Shown here: positions 51,793 to 60,448 of the stretch, one piece after another
Layout of the letters: every line of letters starts with the position of its first letter
Position numbering within the stretch: the stretch's first letter is position 1
DNA from: an uncultured Oscillospiraceae bacterium
Lineage (GTDB): Bacteria > Bacillota > Clostridia > Oscillospirales > Ruminococcaceae
Length of the DNA: 64,000 nt
NCBI GenBank assembly: GCA_934466475.1
Contig: CAKSLI010000005.1
Span: forward strand, 1 to 64,000
Reading direction: 5' to 3'
Notes under the pieces: generated by a model
The model's input: only the letters and a program-made list of their open reading frames with translations
Databases searched by the model: none
What the model was told of the DNA's origin: nothing
Translations under genes and position numbers: made by a program

Positions 51793-54393
51793 TCACTTCT
51801 TCCCCTTACCCGCCGACATCTTCTCCAGAAAGTCCGCGTCCCTCAGCGGTCTGCCATTGAATATACCCTCGATGAGATCCACGTCAAACCCGCCTATCGC
51901 CGTCAGCTCCGCGGGAGCGTCCACGTCCTTCGCGCATACCGCTATATGCTTGTCATGCGCATTCCGTATCAGCGACCGCACAAACGACATGGATACCCCG
52001 TCCCCGGAGAACCTCGACGCCTTTATCTTCACCGTCTTCACCGCAGGATTGCTCAGCGGCGCCGCCGTAAAATAATCCACGCCGTTATCGTCCGCGATAA
52101 CGTTCACGCCGAGCTTCGAAAGCTGCTGCAAGAACATGCTCCCGCTCGTCAGCGTGCCCTCGCTCTCGGAAACCGCTATGCTCACCGCTCTCGGCGGCAG
52201 AGAATACCTCATCAGCACCTCCTGGAGCGATTCCACGGAGACCTCGCTGCTCAGTATATTCGCCGGAATATTGAAGCTCACGCGGAAATCCGGGAATCCC
52301 GCCGCCCTCACCGAGGCGCAGAACCTGCATATCATATCCGTTGCGAACGCATAGAACTGCTTTGAATACCCCAGCTGGTCGATTATCGGCATGAACCGGT
52401 CGCGGGGTATCGTCATCTCCTCGTTGCCCCAGAACAGCGTAGCCTCGCAGCAGTGGAGCTTTCCGGTCCTCATCTCAAGCACCGGCTGATAGAGGTAATA
52501 GAACCCCTTGAAGCCGTTTTCCGCGGCGTCCGTGATCAGCTTCTTCACCATTCGGTTGTCGGTGAGATTGTCCTCCAGACCCTCGGCGTAGCACACCGCG
52601 TCTTCCAGTAAGCGCTCCTTTGCAAGGCGCAGCGTATGCGTAACGGCGCTCGTCACCGACTGAACGCTCTCGGTATCGTGCGGATATATCGTGAAGCCCG
52701 CGTAGACGCGCAGGTGGTGTTCCGTTTCGTGGAGGTACCACGGCGACCGGAATTTCGTCAGCACTGCCTGCGAGAACTGGCGCGCCTCCTCGCGCTCCAT
52801 TTCCTTGAGCACTATGAACAGGATGTCGCTGGAGAACCTGTACACCTTCTGCGTGGTGCTGCACGGCAGGGCGATTATGTATTCGGCGCAGCTCTTGAGG
52901 ATATCGTCCGCGTACTCTATGCCCTGTATCTCTGAGATATTCTTGAGGTTTGAGAACTCCACGCCGATGACCGCGCCGAATCCGGAAGCCTGGATATCCT
53001 CCGCGAGCTCCTTTTCGAACATGCTGCGGTTCGGCATTCCGGTGGAGGGGTCGAAGTAAGCGAGGCGCTCCAGCCTTGTGCGGGAAGCGTGCAGCTCGTC
53101 CTCCAGGAACAGCTTGTAGATAACCGTGGAGAGCATCTGCGTAATGGATTTGAGCAGGCTGCGCTCGCGGCTTGACCACTCCCGGCGGGGAGTGCGGGAA
53201 ACGTACAGCAGCACGCCGCGGTTCTCGCCCTGGTCGTAGGTGCGGGCGAGCACGCAGCTCGGGTTCTTTGGCTTGTCAACGCCGATGGAACGGCAGTCGG
53301 TGCAGACGATACCGCTGTAATCGAGCTCCTCCTCGATGTCGGGACGGTCGCAGATGTTTGTCACAACCGGCAGCACGAGACCGGAGCGATCCAGCTTATA
53401 CGCCTTGACCTGGTTTATTCCCTCAACGATGAACTCTATCTCGGACAGCCCGAAATGCTCGCTTATAAGCAGCGTGATGTTGCGGATAGCGGTCTTGGTG
53501 TCGGGGCTCTGGAGGAAAATGGAATACACGCCGTTTACGAGTATCTGATCCTCGAAATTCTGACCGAGGAGCTTGTTTGCGTTCTGGGAGGTCTCCATTT
53601 CGTCCACAAGCGCCACGTAGGAATTTGCCACGCTGGAGACGGTGTGCACCATGGTGTCCAGCAGCTGCGCGGAGTTATCCACGGCAGCCTCGTCCTCGCC
53701 GGTGATGAGCCAGGTGCCGATGGTCTGGTGGCGCACTCTTATGCTCTTTTTGCGCTGGTAGTCCATTTTATTGAGGTTGATATGCTTATCCTGGCCGTTC
53801 GGGAAGATGACCGTGCCGTCCTTGTCGGTTATGGCGGAGAACAGACCGGGGGTCTGCGTAAACGGCTGCTGAATGCGCACGAGGTAGTCCTCGCCGAGTA
53901 CGTCCCTGAGGGTATAGGTGGACTGGTCTGTTATCCTGACGTCGTGCTTGCTGCGGTAACGGCGCATGACATCGTCCTCGCCCTCGCAGTCGAGGTAATC
54001 GGTGACGTTGAACATCATGCCCTCTATGAAATCCAGCGGAGTGCCGCTGCGCCTGATTTTTCCGGTAATGTAGAACCACTGGTACTCTCCGCCGTTGTTG
54101 AGGCGCGCGTGTACCTTTATAACATTGGTGGTTCCCGCGATAAGATGGCTTATTTCCTCGCAGAACGGCTGGTAATCGTCCGGGTGGACGGCCTCGCCCA
54201 TCACAACGATATCGCCTGTTTTTCCGAGCGGGCAGTCCCCGGCGAGGATACGCACCGGGAATCCCTGATGAAAGCTCATGGAATAGGCAAAGCTGCCGCT
54301 GTTCTCCACTGCGCTGCGCAGCAGGAGCCTGTCGTCTGCGGCGGGAGCGTTCTCGTCTATCGTCATAATGTTCTGCCTGAACTGTCTGCCCAA
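51793..54393 (-). CDS. Degenerate GGDEF-EAL protein, likely c-di-GMP sensor
   Basis: About 866 residues. A PAS-like region (about 25-135) and a GAF-like region (about 290-440) precede a GGDEF domain starting LAYFDPSTGMPNRSMFEKEL; the active motif is RFSSD instead of GGDEF. The EAL domain has CCEATLFW for the EAL site, SFNIPA in place of the usual N-x-S, ADDNGVD and AKDVD in place of AEGVE. Both active sites are probably dead, so binding rather than turnover is expected. The start is uncertain: TTG 54393 has GAGGTG at good distance; GTG 54402 and ATG 54366 are alternatives. No membrane segments. Confidence 0.8.
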   Translation of the reverse strand: MGRQFRQNIMTIDENAPAADDRLLLRSAVENSGSFAYSMSFHQGFPVRILAGDCPLGKTGDIVVMGEAVHPDDYQPFCEEISHLIAGTTNVIKVHARLNNGGEYQWFYITGKIRRSGTPLDFIEGMMFNVTDYLDCEGEDDVMRRYRSKHDVRITDQSTYTLRDVLGEDYLVRIQQPFTQTPGLFSAITDKDGTVIFPNGQDKHINLNKMDYQRKKSIRVRHQTIGTWLITGEDEAAVDNSAQLLDTMVHTVSSVANSYVALVDEMETSQNANKLLGQNFEDQILVNGVYSIFLQSPDTKTAIRNITLLISEHFGLSEIEFIVEGINQVKAYKLDRSGLVLPVVTNICDRPDIEEELDYSGIVCTDCRSIGVDKPKNPSCVLARTYDQGENRGVLLYVSRTPRREWSSRERSLLKSITQMLSTVIYKLFLEDELHASRTRLERLAYFDPSTGMPNRSMFEKELAEDIQASGFGAVIGVEFSNLKNISEIQGIEYADDILKSCAEYIIALPCSTTQKVYRFSSDILFIVLKEMEREEARQFSQAVLTKFRSPWYLHETEHHLRVYAGFTIYPHDTESVQSVTSAVTHTLRLAKERLLEDAVCYAEGLEDNLTDNRMVKKLITDAAENGFKGFYYLYQPVLEMRTGKLHCCEATLFWGNEEMTIPRDRFMPIIDQLGYSKQFYAFATDMICRFCASVRAAGFPDFRVSFNIPANILSSEVSVESLQEVLMRYSLPPRAVSIAVSESEGTLTSGSMFLQQLSKLGVNVIADDNGVDYFTAAPLSNPAVKTVKIKASRFSGDGVSMSFVRSLIRNAHDKHIAVCAKDVDAPAELTAIGGFDVDLIEGIFNGRPLRDADFLEKMSAGKGKK

Positions 54394-54585
54394 GGATATC
54401 ACCTCGTTAAAGATTTATCAATTATGTACCGTAATAAAACGCTTGTTTCCTTACATATCCATTTTAGCACAAAAGATTCAGCTTTTCAAGTAGTTTTTTG
54501 TTGGATTTTAATACTTTCATTAAATTTTCAGAAAAACTTTTGTTCAAAGTGGTCACAAATCGTGAATGATGCGCAGGAACCTGCG

Positions 54586-54616
54586 CAAAAACGGGGCACA
54601 GCCAGAGCTGCGCCCC
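54586..54616 (-). terminator. Terminator of the sigma/anti-sigma operon
   Basis: On the minus strand GGGGCGCAGC pairs with GCTGTGCCCC around TCTG, then GTTTTTG. It lies 31 bases after the anti-sigma stop codon. Confidence 0.85.
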
Positions 54617-54646
54617 AGAAAATATATGCGCCTGCCGGTGCGGAAA

Positions 54647-55786
54647 TCACTTTCTTGCGTAGCCGCCCAGGAACTTCCAGCCGGAGCTGTACACCTCGAT
54701 CTTCTTATGATCCATGGACTGCTTGACGTGGTAGACCCTGCCGTCCCCGGGATTGGTGAACGTGAACACATACGGGCTGGCTAGGCTTCCCGGCGTAACG
54801 GCGGCACTGGAGGCATACCGGTTGCCGGCGAACGTCACCCAGCCGTTTCCGAACACCAGGAACGGTTCGGCGGGCTCGGGCTCTTCAGGCTCCGCGGTAT
54901 CCGCGCTGTCCTCCATAGTGGATTCGCAGGTCACGCTGACCTCGCAGGTCCCGCTGACCTCGCAGGTCCCGGAGACTTCGCAAGTCCCGCTGACCTCGCA
55001 GGTCATGTCGGCTTCCTCGGTAAAGCCTATGCCTGTGTCGGGATTCCCGCGGTCGTAATCAGCGGGAGCTTCGATCGAACCGGAGACCTCGCAGGTCCCG
55101 CTGACTTCGCAAGTCCCGCTGACCTCGCAGGTCTCGCTGACTTCGCAAGTCCCGCTGACCTCGCAGGTCTCGCAGGCGTCGTTTGCCCCGCCGGAATCAC
55201 GGTCGTCATCGTTGTCCGGAACATCATCGTTGTATTCCTCGTTATCAGCCGGGGAGTTTTCCTCCGGTGCGTCGGACTTGGTGTTCGGCTGAGTATCGTT
55301 CGGTCTCAGCGAGGGTCTTATGCTGTCGGGTTCCATGTCGTCAATGCTGTCAATGGCGGGAGCGGACTCTGCCGTTCCGCCGGTATCGCGGTCCTCGCAG
55401 TCGTCCTCTGCGATATCCTCTGAGACGTCAGCGGCTGTGGAGCCGGAGCCTGCCATATCTGCGGCGTACATGCTGCCCTCTGCGGCGGCTGTGGTGGAGG
55501 TATCCGCGACAAGATCATCAGCGTTCTTCATCATCGGCAGGAACGTGAACGCGGACACCGTGATGACCGCGCATGCCGCGACAGCTCCGCCGATATATGC
55601 AATGCGCCTCAGCAGAAGGGGCTTTTTATGCTCCTGCGGAGCGGGTCCGTTTCCGTTGTCCGCGGAGGTGCCGGAGGACTGTTCCCCGGCGATTTCAGCG
55701 AGCACGGCGGCTTTCATGCGCTCCATGGCTTCGTTGTCGGGGGACAGGCTCTCCGCCGACTTTTTGTATTCCTCTCTGAAGTCCAT
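54647..55786 (-). CDS. Membrane anti-sigma-like protein with cysteine hexapeptide repeats
   Basis: 379 residues. A cytoplasmic start (MDFREEYKKSAESLSPDNEAMERMKAAVLAEI), one membrane helix at about 60-85 (IAYIGGAVAACAVITVSAFTFLPM), then a very acidic outside region. That region carries nine TCEVS(G/E/V) hexapeptides in blocks of five and four, and ends in a beta domain (FLVFGNGWVTFAGNRYAS...). Its gene shares one base with the ECF sigma gene before it, the usual sigma/anti-sigma pairing. The cysteines may form disulfides or bind metal. No standard zinc anti-sigma motif is seen, so the role is by context. Confidence 0.75.
   Translation of the reverse strand: MDFREEYKKSAESLSPDNEAMERMKAAVLAEIAGEQSSGTSADNGNGPAPQEHKKPLLLRRIAYIGGAVAACAVITVSAFTFLPMMKNADDLVADTSTTAAAEGSMYAADMAGSGSTAADVSEDIAEDDCEDRDTGGTAESAPAIDSIDDMEPDSIRPSLRPNDTQPNTKSDAPEENSPADNEEYNDDVPDNDDDRDSGGANDACETCEVSGTCEVSETCEVSGTCEVSGTCEVSGSIEAPADYDRGNPDTGIGFTEEADMTCEVSGTCEVSGTCEVSGTCEVSVTCESTMEDSADTAEPEEPEPAEPFLVFGNGWVTFAGNRYASSAAVTPGSLASPYVFTFTNPGDGRVYHVKQSMDHKKIEVYSSGWKFLGGYARK
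54928..55173 (-). repeat. Coding 18-bp tandem repeats (TCEVSG)
   Basis: Two blocks (about 54928-55010 and 55087-55173) of 18-bp units of the form ACCTGCGAGGTCAGCGGG with alternating synonymous forms (ACTTGCGAAGTC). The unit is a multiple of three, so slippage changes repeat number without breaking the frame. Confidence 0.85.
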
Positions 55787-56343
55787 CAGAAAACCACCTC
55801 CCCTGAGATATCTGCAAATTCTGCGAGCAGGGGCTTCAGGAGCTTCCGCGCGCGGCTTAGCTGGGATTTGACGGTAGACTCGCCAGCGCCGAGCGCCTGG
55901 CTTATCTGAGCCACCGACATATCCTCGAAGTAAAACAGATGAATGACCGTCCGGTATTTATCCGGGAGCCTCATCACGGCTTTCATCACTGAGAGCCGCC
56001 GCTCCGTCTGCTCGAACTGCTCCTCGCAGCCGGGCTGTGCCTGCTCGTTTTCAGGCAGGAGCATTTTTTCCAGCTCTGCGCCGTCAACTCTGTGGCGGTT
56101 CCACGCGGAGCCTGCGGCGTTGAGGGCGCAGTTGACCGCGCACCGGATGAGCCACGCCTTCCGGTGCTCCTCGTTATTATAGGTAATGCCGGCGCGGAAG
56201 TACCGCAGGAACACGTCCTGCGTGACGTCCTCGGCGTCGTTCCGGTTGGCGAGGCGCGCGAAAGCTATCCTGTACACCATTGGCATATAGGACTGCATCA
56301 CCTCTTCGAAACTCTCCGCTGTGCAGAGCGATAGTGTGTCCAT
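55786..56343 (-). CDS. ECF-type RNA polymerase sigma factor
   Basis: 185 residues. Region 2: MVYRIAFARLANRNDAEDVTQDVFLRYFR; region 4: RLPDKYRTVIHLFYFEDMSVAQISQALGAGESTVKSQLSRARKLL. Matches SigW/RpoE-like sigma-70 factors that answer envelope stress. GGAG before ATG. Its partner is the membrane protein that follows with one-base overlap. A 69-bp tandem repeat lies just upstream and may contain or affect its promoter. Confidence 0.94.
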   Translation of the reverse strand: MDTLSLCTAESFEEVMQSYMPMVYRIAFARLANRNDAEDVTQDVFLRYFRAGITYNNEEHRKAWLIRCAVNCALNAAGSAWNRHRVDGAELEKMLLPENEQAQPGCEEQFEQTERRLSVMKAVMRLPDKYRTVIHLFYFEDMSVAQISQALGAGESTVKSQLSRARKLLKPLLAEFADISGEVVF

Positions 56344-56450
56344 GTCAATTCTCCGTCGGAATACGGATCTCTCCGTATGAATTCATATATAAAACCGGGC
56401 AGGTAGGAAAAAGGTTGCAAATTTTTTTGTTTTCGATGGTCTTTAGTATG

Positions 56451-56605
56451 GGAGGGGCAAACAGGATGTTTGCCCAAACCGCCCCGGAGCGCAGCACGGA
56501 CGCTGCGCAATAAAGGGCGGGAGGGGCAAACAGGATGTTTGTCCAAACCGCCCCGGAGCGCAGCACGGACGCTGCGCAATAAAGGGCGGGAGGGGCAAAC
56601 GGTCT
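56451..56605. repeat. 69-bp tandem repeat upstream of the ECF sigma gene
   Basis: Units start at 56451 and 56520 with a partial third at 56589. Each holds two hairpins: GGCAAACA-GGA-TGTTTGCC (the second copy has one mismatch, GTCC) and GCGCAGC-ACGGAC-GCTGCGC. An apparent reading frame through it (repeated FAPPALYCAASV) is judged spurious. The rest of 56344-56622 is the AT-rich sigma leader. Confidence 0.8.
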
Positions 56606-56622
56606 GTTTACCTTTCCCGGCA

Positions 56623-57813
56623 TTATCTTCGTCTGTCTACCGCGATCCTCCCTCTGACCGCCACTAGCACCGGCTGGGTCATCATGCTGACCGGATCGTC
56701 CGCGTACAGCGAAAAATCCGCGTCCAGGCCGGGCTTCACCGCGCCCACTCTGTCGGAAACCCCGAGCACCTCCGCGGCGTTTATGGTGATCCCGCGCAGA
56801 GCCTCTTCCCTGGAGAGCCCTCCGCGCACTGCAAGCGCGGCGGTAAGCGGCAGGTACTGTATCGGAGTCTCCGGGTGGTCGGTGCACAGCGCAAAGCGCA
56901 TTCCCTTTGCGGAAAGCGCCGCCGGGGTCGCGATATCGTGATTCGCAAGCTCCGGCTTGCCGCGGTCGCCGAAAATCGGGCCCAGCACGACTGCCGGCTT
57001 ATCCTGCGCGAGTTCGTCCGCGATGAGAGCGCCGTCCGTGCAGTGAATGAGCACGTAATCCAGCCCGAACTCCTTTGCGAGCCGCTGGGCGGTGAATATG
57101 TCGTCCGCGCGGTGGCAGTGGAAATGCGCCTTCAGCGGGTGTTCCCTGTCGAACAGCGGCAGGAGCGCCTCGCACTTTATATCGAAATCCGGGCGGGATA
57201 TCTCATCGTCCGTGCCTTTGAGACGCTCGTATTCCGCGATATCCTCGCTGTAACGCTTCGCCTTGATGAGCTGTTCGCGGATTATCGCGGCGGTAGCCAT
57301 GCGGGTGACAGGGGTCTCGTCACGGTCGTTGTAGGTGTTCTTGGGATTCTCGCCGAGGGCGAATTTCATGGCGGCAGGAGACTTCACGATAAGGTCGTCC
57401 ACGCGGCGGCTTCCCCAGGTCTTGACGAGCTCGAACGAGCCGCCTATGGGGTTCGCGGAGCCCACGCCGGTGCACACCGTGGTGACTCCCGCGGAAACCG
57501 CGTCAGAAAAGCACCTGTCCATTGCGTTTATGCTGTCCAGCGCCCGGAGGTGCGGCGTGGAGGGGTCGGTGTCCTCGTTGCCGTCCTCCCCCTCGAAGCA
57601 GAGCGCGTCGTTCCACATGCCGAGGTGGCAGTGCGCGTCTATGAATCCGGGGTAGAGGGTCAGCCCGGCACAGTCCGTGACCTCCTCGCCGGGAATCGGG
57701 GAATACGCGGACATACCGCCCATTTCGGTGAATACTCCGCCCGCGCACCGCACGAATCCGCATTCGGAATCATTCCCGGACATTGATACTATTTTAACGT
57801 TAATTACTACCAT
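56623..57813 (-). CDS. Amidohydrolase (imidazolonepropionase-like)
   Basis: 396 residues. Metal-dependent amidohydrolase with GLTLYPGFIDAHCHLGMW, later His in KAHFHCHRADD and VLIHCTDG, Asp in ALCTDHPETP, and the closing GVSDRVGAVKPGLDADFSLY. Relatives cleave cyclic amides or act on dipeptides; the substrate cannot be read here. ATG 57813 with GGAGAGG upstream is chosen; the longer frame to 58062 runs through a MITE and is an artefact. Confidence 0.9.
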   Translation of the reverse strand: MVVINVKIVSMSGNDSECGFVRCAGGVFTEMGGMSAYSPIPGEEVTDCAGLTLYPGFIDAHCHLGMWNDALCFEGEDGNEDTDPSTPHLRALDSINAMDRCFSDAVSAGVTTVCTGVGSANPIGGSFELVKTWGSRRVDDLIVKSPAAMKFALGENPKNTYNDRDETPVTRMATAAIIREQLIKAKRYSEDIAEYERLKGTDDEISRPDFDIKCEALLPLFDREHPLKAHFHCHRADDIFTAQRLAKEFGLDYVLIHCTDGALIADELAQDKPAVVLGPIFGDRGKPELANHDIATPAALSAKGMRFALCTDHPETPIQYLPLTAALAVRGGLSREEALRGITINAAEVLGVSDRVGAVKPGLDADFSLYADDPVSMMTQPVLVAVRGRIAVDRRR

Positions 57814-57860
57814 TTTGAACCTCTCCAAAGAAAAGGGGCGGAACGCCCCATTTCTGATTA

Positions 57861-58087
57861 GGGAACCTCTAAAAACCGGTTTGAAAAGGGAAAATGGGTA
57901 GAGTGCGCCGAATGCGAGGAAAGCCGACGAAGTAAGGCTGTATGCCTTACGAGGAGGTGCAACACGATGTTGCAAAGCGAAATAACCGGGCGACGGCATG
58001 GACGCCGTCGCATCAGAAATTTCGCTCGTTGGAAGCAGTCGGTGTGCTATACACATTTTCACTCAAACGAGGTTTTTAGAGGTGACC
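57861..58087. repeat. MITE copy with an extra inserted hairpin
   Basis: 227 bp from GGGAACCTCTAAAAACC to GGTTTTTAGAGGTGACC, the same element as 48534 and 51331 in reverse direction. Around 57958-58031 about 70 extra bases replace the usual TTGAAG. They contain TGCAACA-CGA-TGTTGCA, AGCGAAAT/ATTTCGCT and GCGACGGC-ATGGAC-GCCGTCGC. Confidence 0.85.
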
Positions 58088-58107
58088 ATTATGAATCACG
58101 AATTAAC

Positions 58108-58626
58108 TCAAAGCCGTCCGTTCTTCTCGAACGCCTGTACCAGCTTGATTATCTCGCCGCATATAACGGTATCCTTTGCGTTTCCGTTGACCATAGCCAT
58201 GGAATTGCGGCGGTATATCTCCGCGCGGGTATCGTATATCTGCCGGAGCTGCTCCGGGGTGTTGTTCACCACAAGCGGGCGGTTCGGGTCGTTCTTTATG
58301 CGGTCGTAGCAGTTCGCGAAAGAGGTGTTTATGTAGACTGAAAGTCCGCTTTCCCGGGCGAACTGCGCGGTATGCTCGTTTATGAGGGCTCCGCCGCCGG
58401 TGGCAACGACGTACCCGCCGCTGAGCTCGCGGATATACTTTGCCTCGAGCTGGCGGAAGTGCGGCTCGCCGAACTTCGCGAATATCTGCGGAATGGACAT
58501 TTTCTCGTGCTCCACGATATACCTGTCCATATCGAGGAACTCCCTGCCGAGCTCCGCCGCGACAAGCCTGCCGACATGGCTCTTTCCGCAGCCCATGAAG
58601 CCGCAGAGGTATACAGAGGCGTTCAT
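58108..58626 (-). CDS. aroK: Shikimate kinase
   Basis: 172 residues, usual length. It phosphorylates shikimate in aromatic amino acid synthesis. P-loop GFMGCGKSHVG near the start, MDRYI for shikimate binding, FRQLEAKYIREL and VATGGGALI as in the family. ATG 58626 overlaps the end of aroE by 4 bases, with GGAGG upstream. Confidence 0.94.
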   Translation of the reverse strand: MNASVYLCGFMGCGKSHVGRLVAAELGREFLDMDRYIVEHEKMSIPQIFAKFGEPHFRQLEAKYIRELSGGYVVATGGGALINEHTAQFARESGLSVYINTSFANCYDRIKNDPNRPLVVNNTPEQLRQIYDTRAEIYRRNSMAMVNGNAKDTVICGEIIKLVQAFEKNGRL

Positions 58627-59477
58627 ATAAGGTCCTCCATATCGGAGATTATCCTGTTGATATCCTCGGTCTTGTAGGAGGCTCCGTCCCATATCTCGTG
58701 AGCCGCGACAGCCTGGAGCACCAGCATAGCCATGCCGGTCATGGCCTTCGCGCCCTTTTCGCGGGCGGTCTTTGCAAGGAGCGTCACCTTGGGGTTGTAC
58801 ACCGCGTCAAACACGAACTTCACGCCGTCCAGCACAGCGGGAGTGCAGGGCATTCTGTCCACCTTCGGGAACATTCCCACCGGGCAGGCGTTGACGAGCA
58901 GGTCGAACTGCGCGCCCTCCGGGAGGTCGCATTTATCCAGCGCCGCGCCGCTTATCCAGGCTATCTGTACCTTTGCGTCAGACTTCAGCGCCTTTATCTC
59001 CTTTACGACCTCCTCGGCGAGAGCCTTGTCGGACTGGAGCGCCGCAATGGTGAGGTCTCCGCCCTCGAGCGCGGTCTCTATCGCCATCATTCTGCCAACG
59101 CCGCCGCAGCCGATGAGCAGAACTCTTGAATTGAGCGAAGCCCCGAGCGCCGCTATGGACTTTGTGAATCCGATAACGTCGGTGTTGTAGCCGACCTTTT
59201 CAGCGCCGCACTTGATGCAGTTTACGGAGCGGTAGCGCTGAGCTCCCTCGTCCAGCCTGTCGCAGAAGTCTATTATGGGCACCTTATGCGGGATAGTGAT
59301 GTTGAATCCGTCCAGGGAGGCGAGGAAATCGAACTTTGCGCGGAGCTCCTCCGGGGGGATATCGTACATCTGGTAGTCCACGGTCTCGCCGTCGAGGGCG
59401 AACAGCGCGGAGTGTATCTGCGGGGACAGGGAGTGTCCGAGGGGGTGTCCTAAAATTCCGAATTTACGCATATTCAT
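58623..59477 (-). CDS. aroE: Shikimate dehydrogenase
   Basis: 284 residues. It reduces 3-dehydroshikimate with NADPH. Substrate motif GHPLGHSLSPQIHS, catalytic Lys in FNITIPHKVPI, nucleotide fold LLIGCGGVGRMMA, and GMAMLVLQAVAAHEIW near the end. The start ATG shares one base with the fabD stop (TGATG). It forms an operon fabD-aroE-aroK. Confidence 0.94.
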   Translation of the reverse strand: MNMRKFGILGHPLGHSLSPQIHSALFALDGETVDYQMYDIPPEELRAKFDFLASLDGFNITIPHKVPIIDFCDRLDEGAQRYRSVNCIKCGAEKVGYNTDVIGFTKSIAALGASLNSRVLLIGCGGVGRMMAIETALEGGDLTIAALQSDKALAEEVVKEIKALKSDAKVQIAWISGAALDKCDLPEGAQFDLLVNACPVGMFPKVDRMPCTPAVLDGVKFVFDAVYNPKVTLLAKTAREKGAKAMTGMAMLVLQAVAAHEIWDGASYKTEDINRIISDMEDLI

Positions 59478-60400
59478 CAACCTTTCAGTGCGGCGAGAGC
59501 CTTTTCCAGGGTCTCGGCGTTTTCTATGTGCATTGCGTTGGAGCCGCGGTCGAACTTCTTCACAAGGCCTGTGAGCACCTTGCCGGGGCCGAGCTCAACA
59601 TAGGCTTCGATACCGTCCGCCTGCATTGCGGTGAGCTCGTCAACGAACCTTACCGGCGAGCAGATATGCGCCGCGAGGTAAGCCGGCATATCGGAGAAAT
59701 CGTCCAGCTTCTTTCCGTAGAGGTTGGAGTAGAACGCGCATTCCGGCGCACTGAACGGGAATCCGGCGATCTCCGCCTTGAATTTCTCAGCGGCTCCCGC
59801 CATGAGCTTTGTGTGGAACGCAGCGGAAACCGCGAGCTTTACGGCGCGCTTCCCCATTTCGGCGAACTTTGCGACAGCCTCGTCCACAGCGGCGGACTCG
59901 CCCGCGATCACGGTCTGCTGGGGGCTGTTGTAGTTAGCGGGGGCGCAGAAGCCGTTTACCTCCCCGCATACCTTTGCAATGGTGTCGTTGTCGCTGCCGA
60001 TTATAGCCGCCATGGAGCCTCCGGTGGCCTCTGCCGCCTCAGCCATTGCCGCAGAGCGGAGCTTTATAGCCCTGAACGCGTCCTCCATGCCGAGCATTCC
60101 GGAAGCGTACATAGCCGCGTATTCGCCGAGGGAGTGTCCGGCAACGGCGCAGTTGTCGATTCCGTTTTCGCGCGCCGCCGCGAGCGCCAGCATGGAAGTG
60201 GTGAATATAGCCGGCTGTGAGAGCCTTGTCTGCGCGAGCTCCTCCGGTGTGGAACCGCTGAGCTTCTTCGCGAGGTCGAAGCCCATTATGTCAGAGCCGC
60301 ACTCGAGTATCTGCTTTGCCGCAGAGGATTTTTCAGCGAGCTCCGCGCCCATGCCCGGGTACTGCGAGCCCTGTCCGGAAAATAAGAAAACTGTTTTCAT
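59477..60400 (-). CDS. fabD: Malonyl-CoA:ACP transacylase
   Basis: 307 residues. It loads malonyl units on acyl carrier protein. FLFSGQGSQYPGMG, nucleophile Ser in VAGHSLGEYAAMYASG, and catalytic His in SAAFHTKLM are complete. Unusually it is read opposite to fabH-fabG-fabF, which lie 1.1 kb away. GGAGGTTC lies before ATG. Confidence 0.96.
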   Translation of the reverse strand: MKTVFLFSGQGSQYPGMGAELAEKSSAAKQILECGSDIMGFDLAKKLSGSTPEELAQTRLSQPAIFTTSMLALAAARENGIDNCAVAGHSLGEYAAMYASGMLGMEDAFRAIKLRSAAMAEAAEATGGSMAAIIGSDNDTIAKVCGEVNGFCAPANYNSPQQTVIAGESAAVDEAVAKFAEMGKRAVKLAVSAAFHTKLMAGAAEKFKAEIAGFPFSAPECAFYSNLYGKKLDDFSDMPAYLAAHICSPVRFVDELTAMQADGIEAYVELGPGKVLTGLVKKFDRGSNAMHIENAETLEKALAALKG

Positions 60401-60448
60401 TGATGAACCTCCAAAAGTTTAAATGTTTATCGTTATTTTAGAATTGAA

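Noticed and set aside
54928..55173. CRISPR-like array of short repeats
   Set aside because: The 18-bp units are contiguous, without unique spacers, and lie in frame inside a protein gene.
56345..56887. Minus-strand frame with repeated FAPPALYCAASV segments as a protein gene
   Set aside because: It is a translation of the 69-bp noncoding repeat and overlaps the end of the amidohydrolase in another frame; no ribosome site.
57814..58062. N-terminal extension of the amidohydrolase
   Set aside because: The extra 83 codons run through a MITE; ATG 57813 has a good ribosome site and fits the family start.
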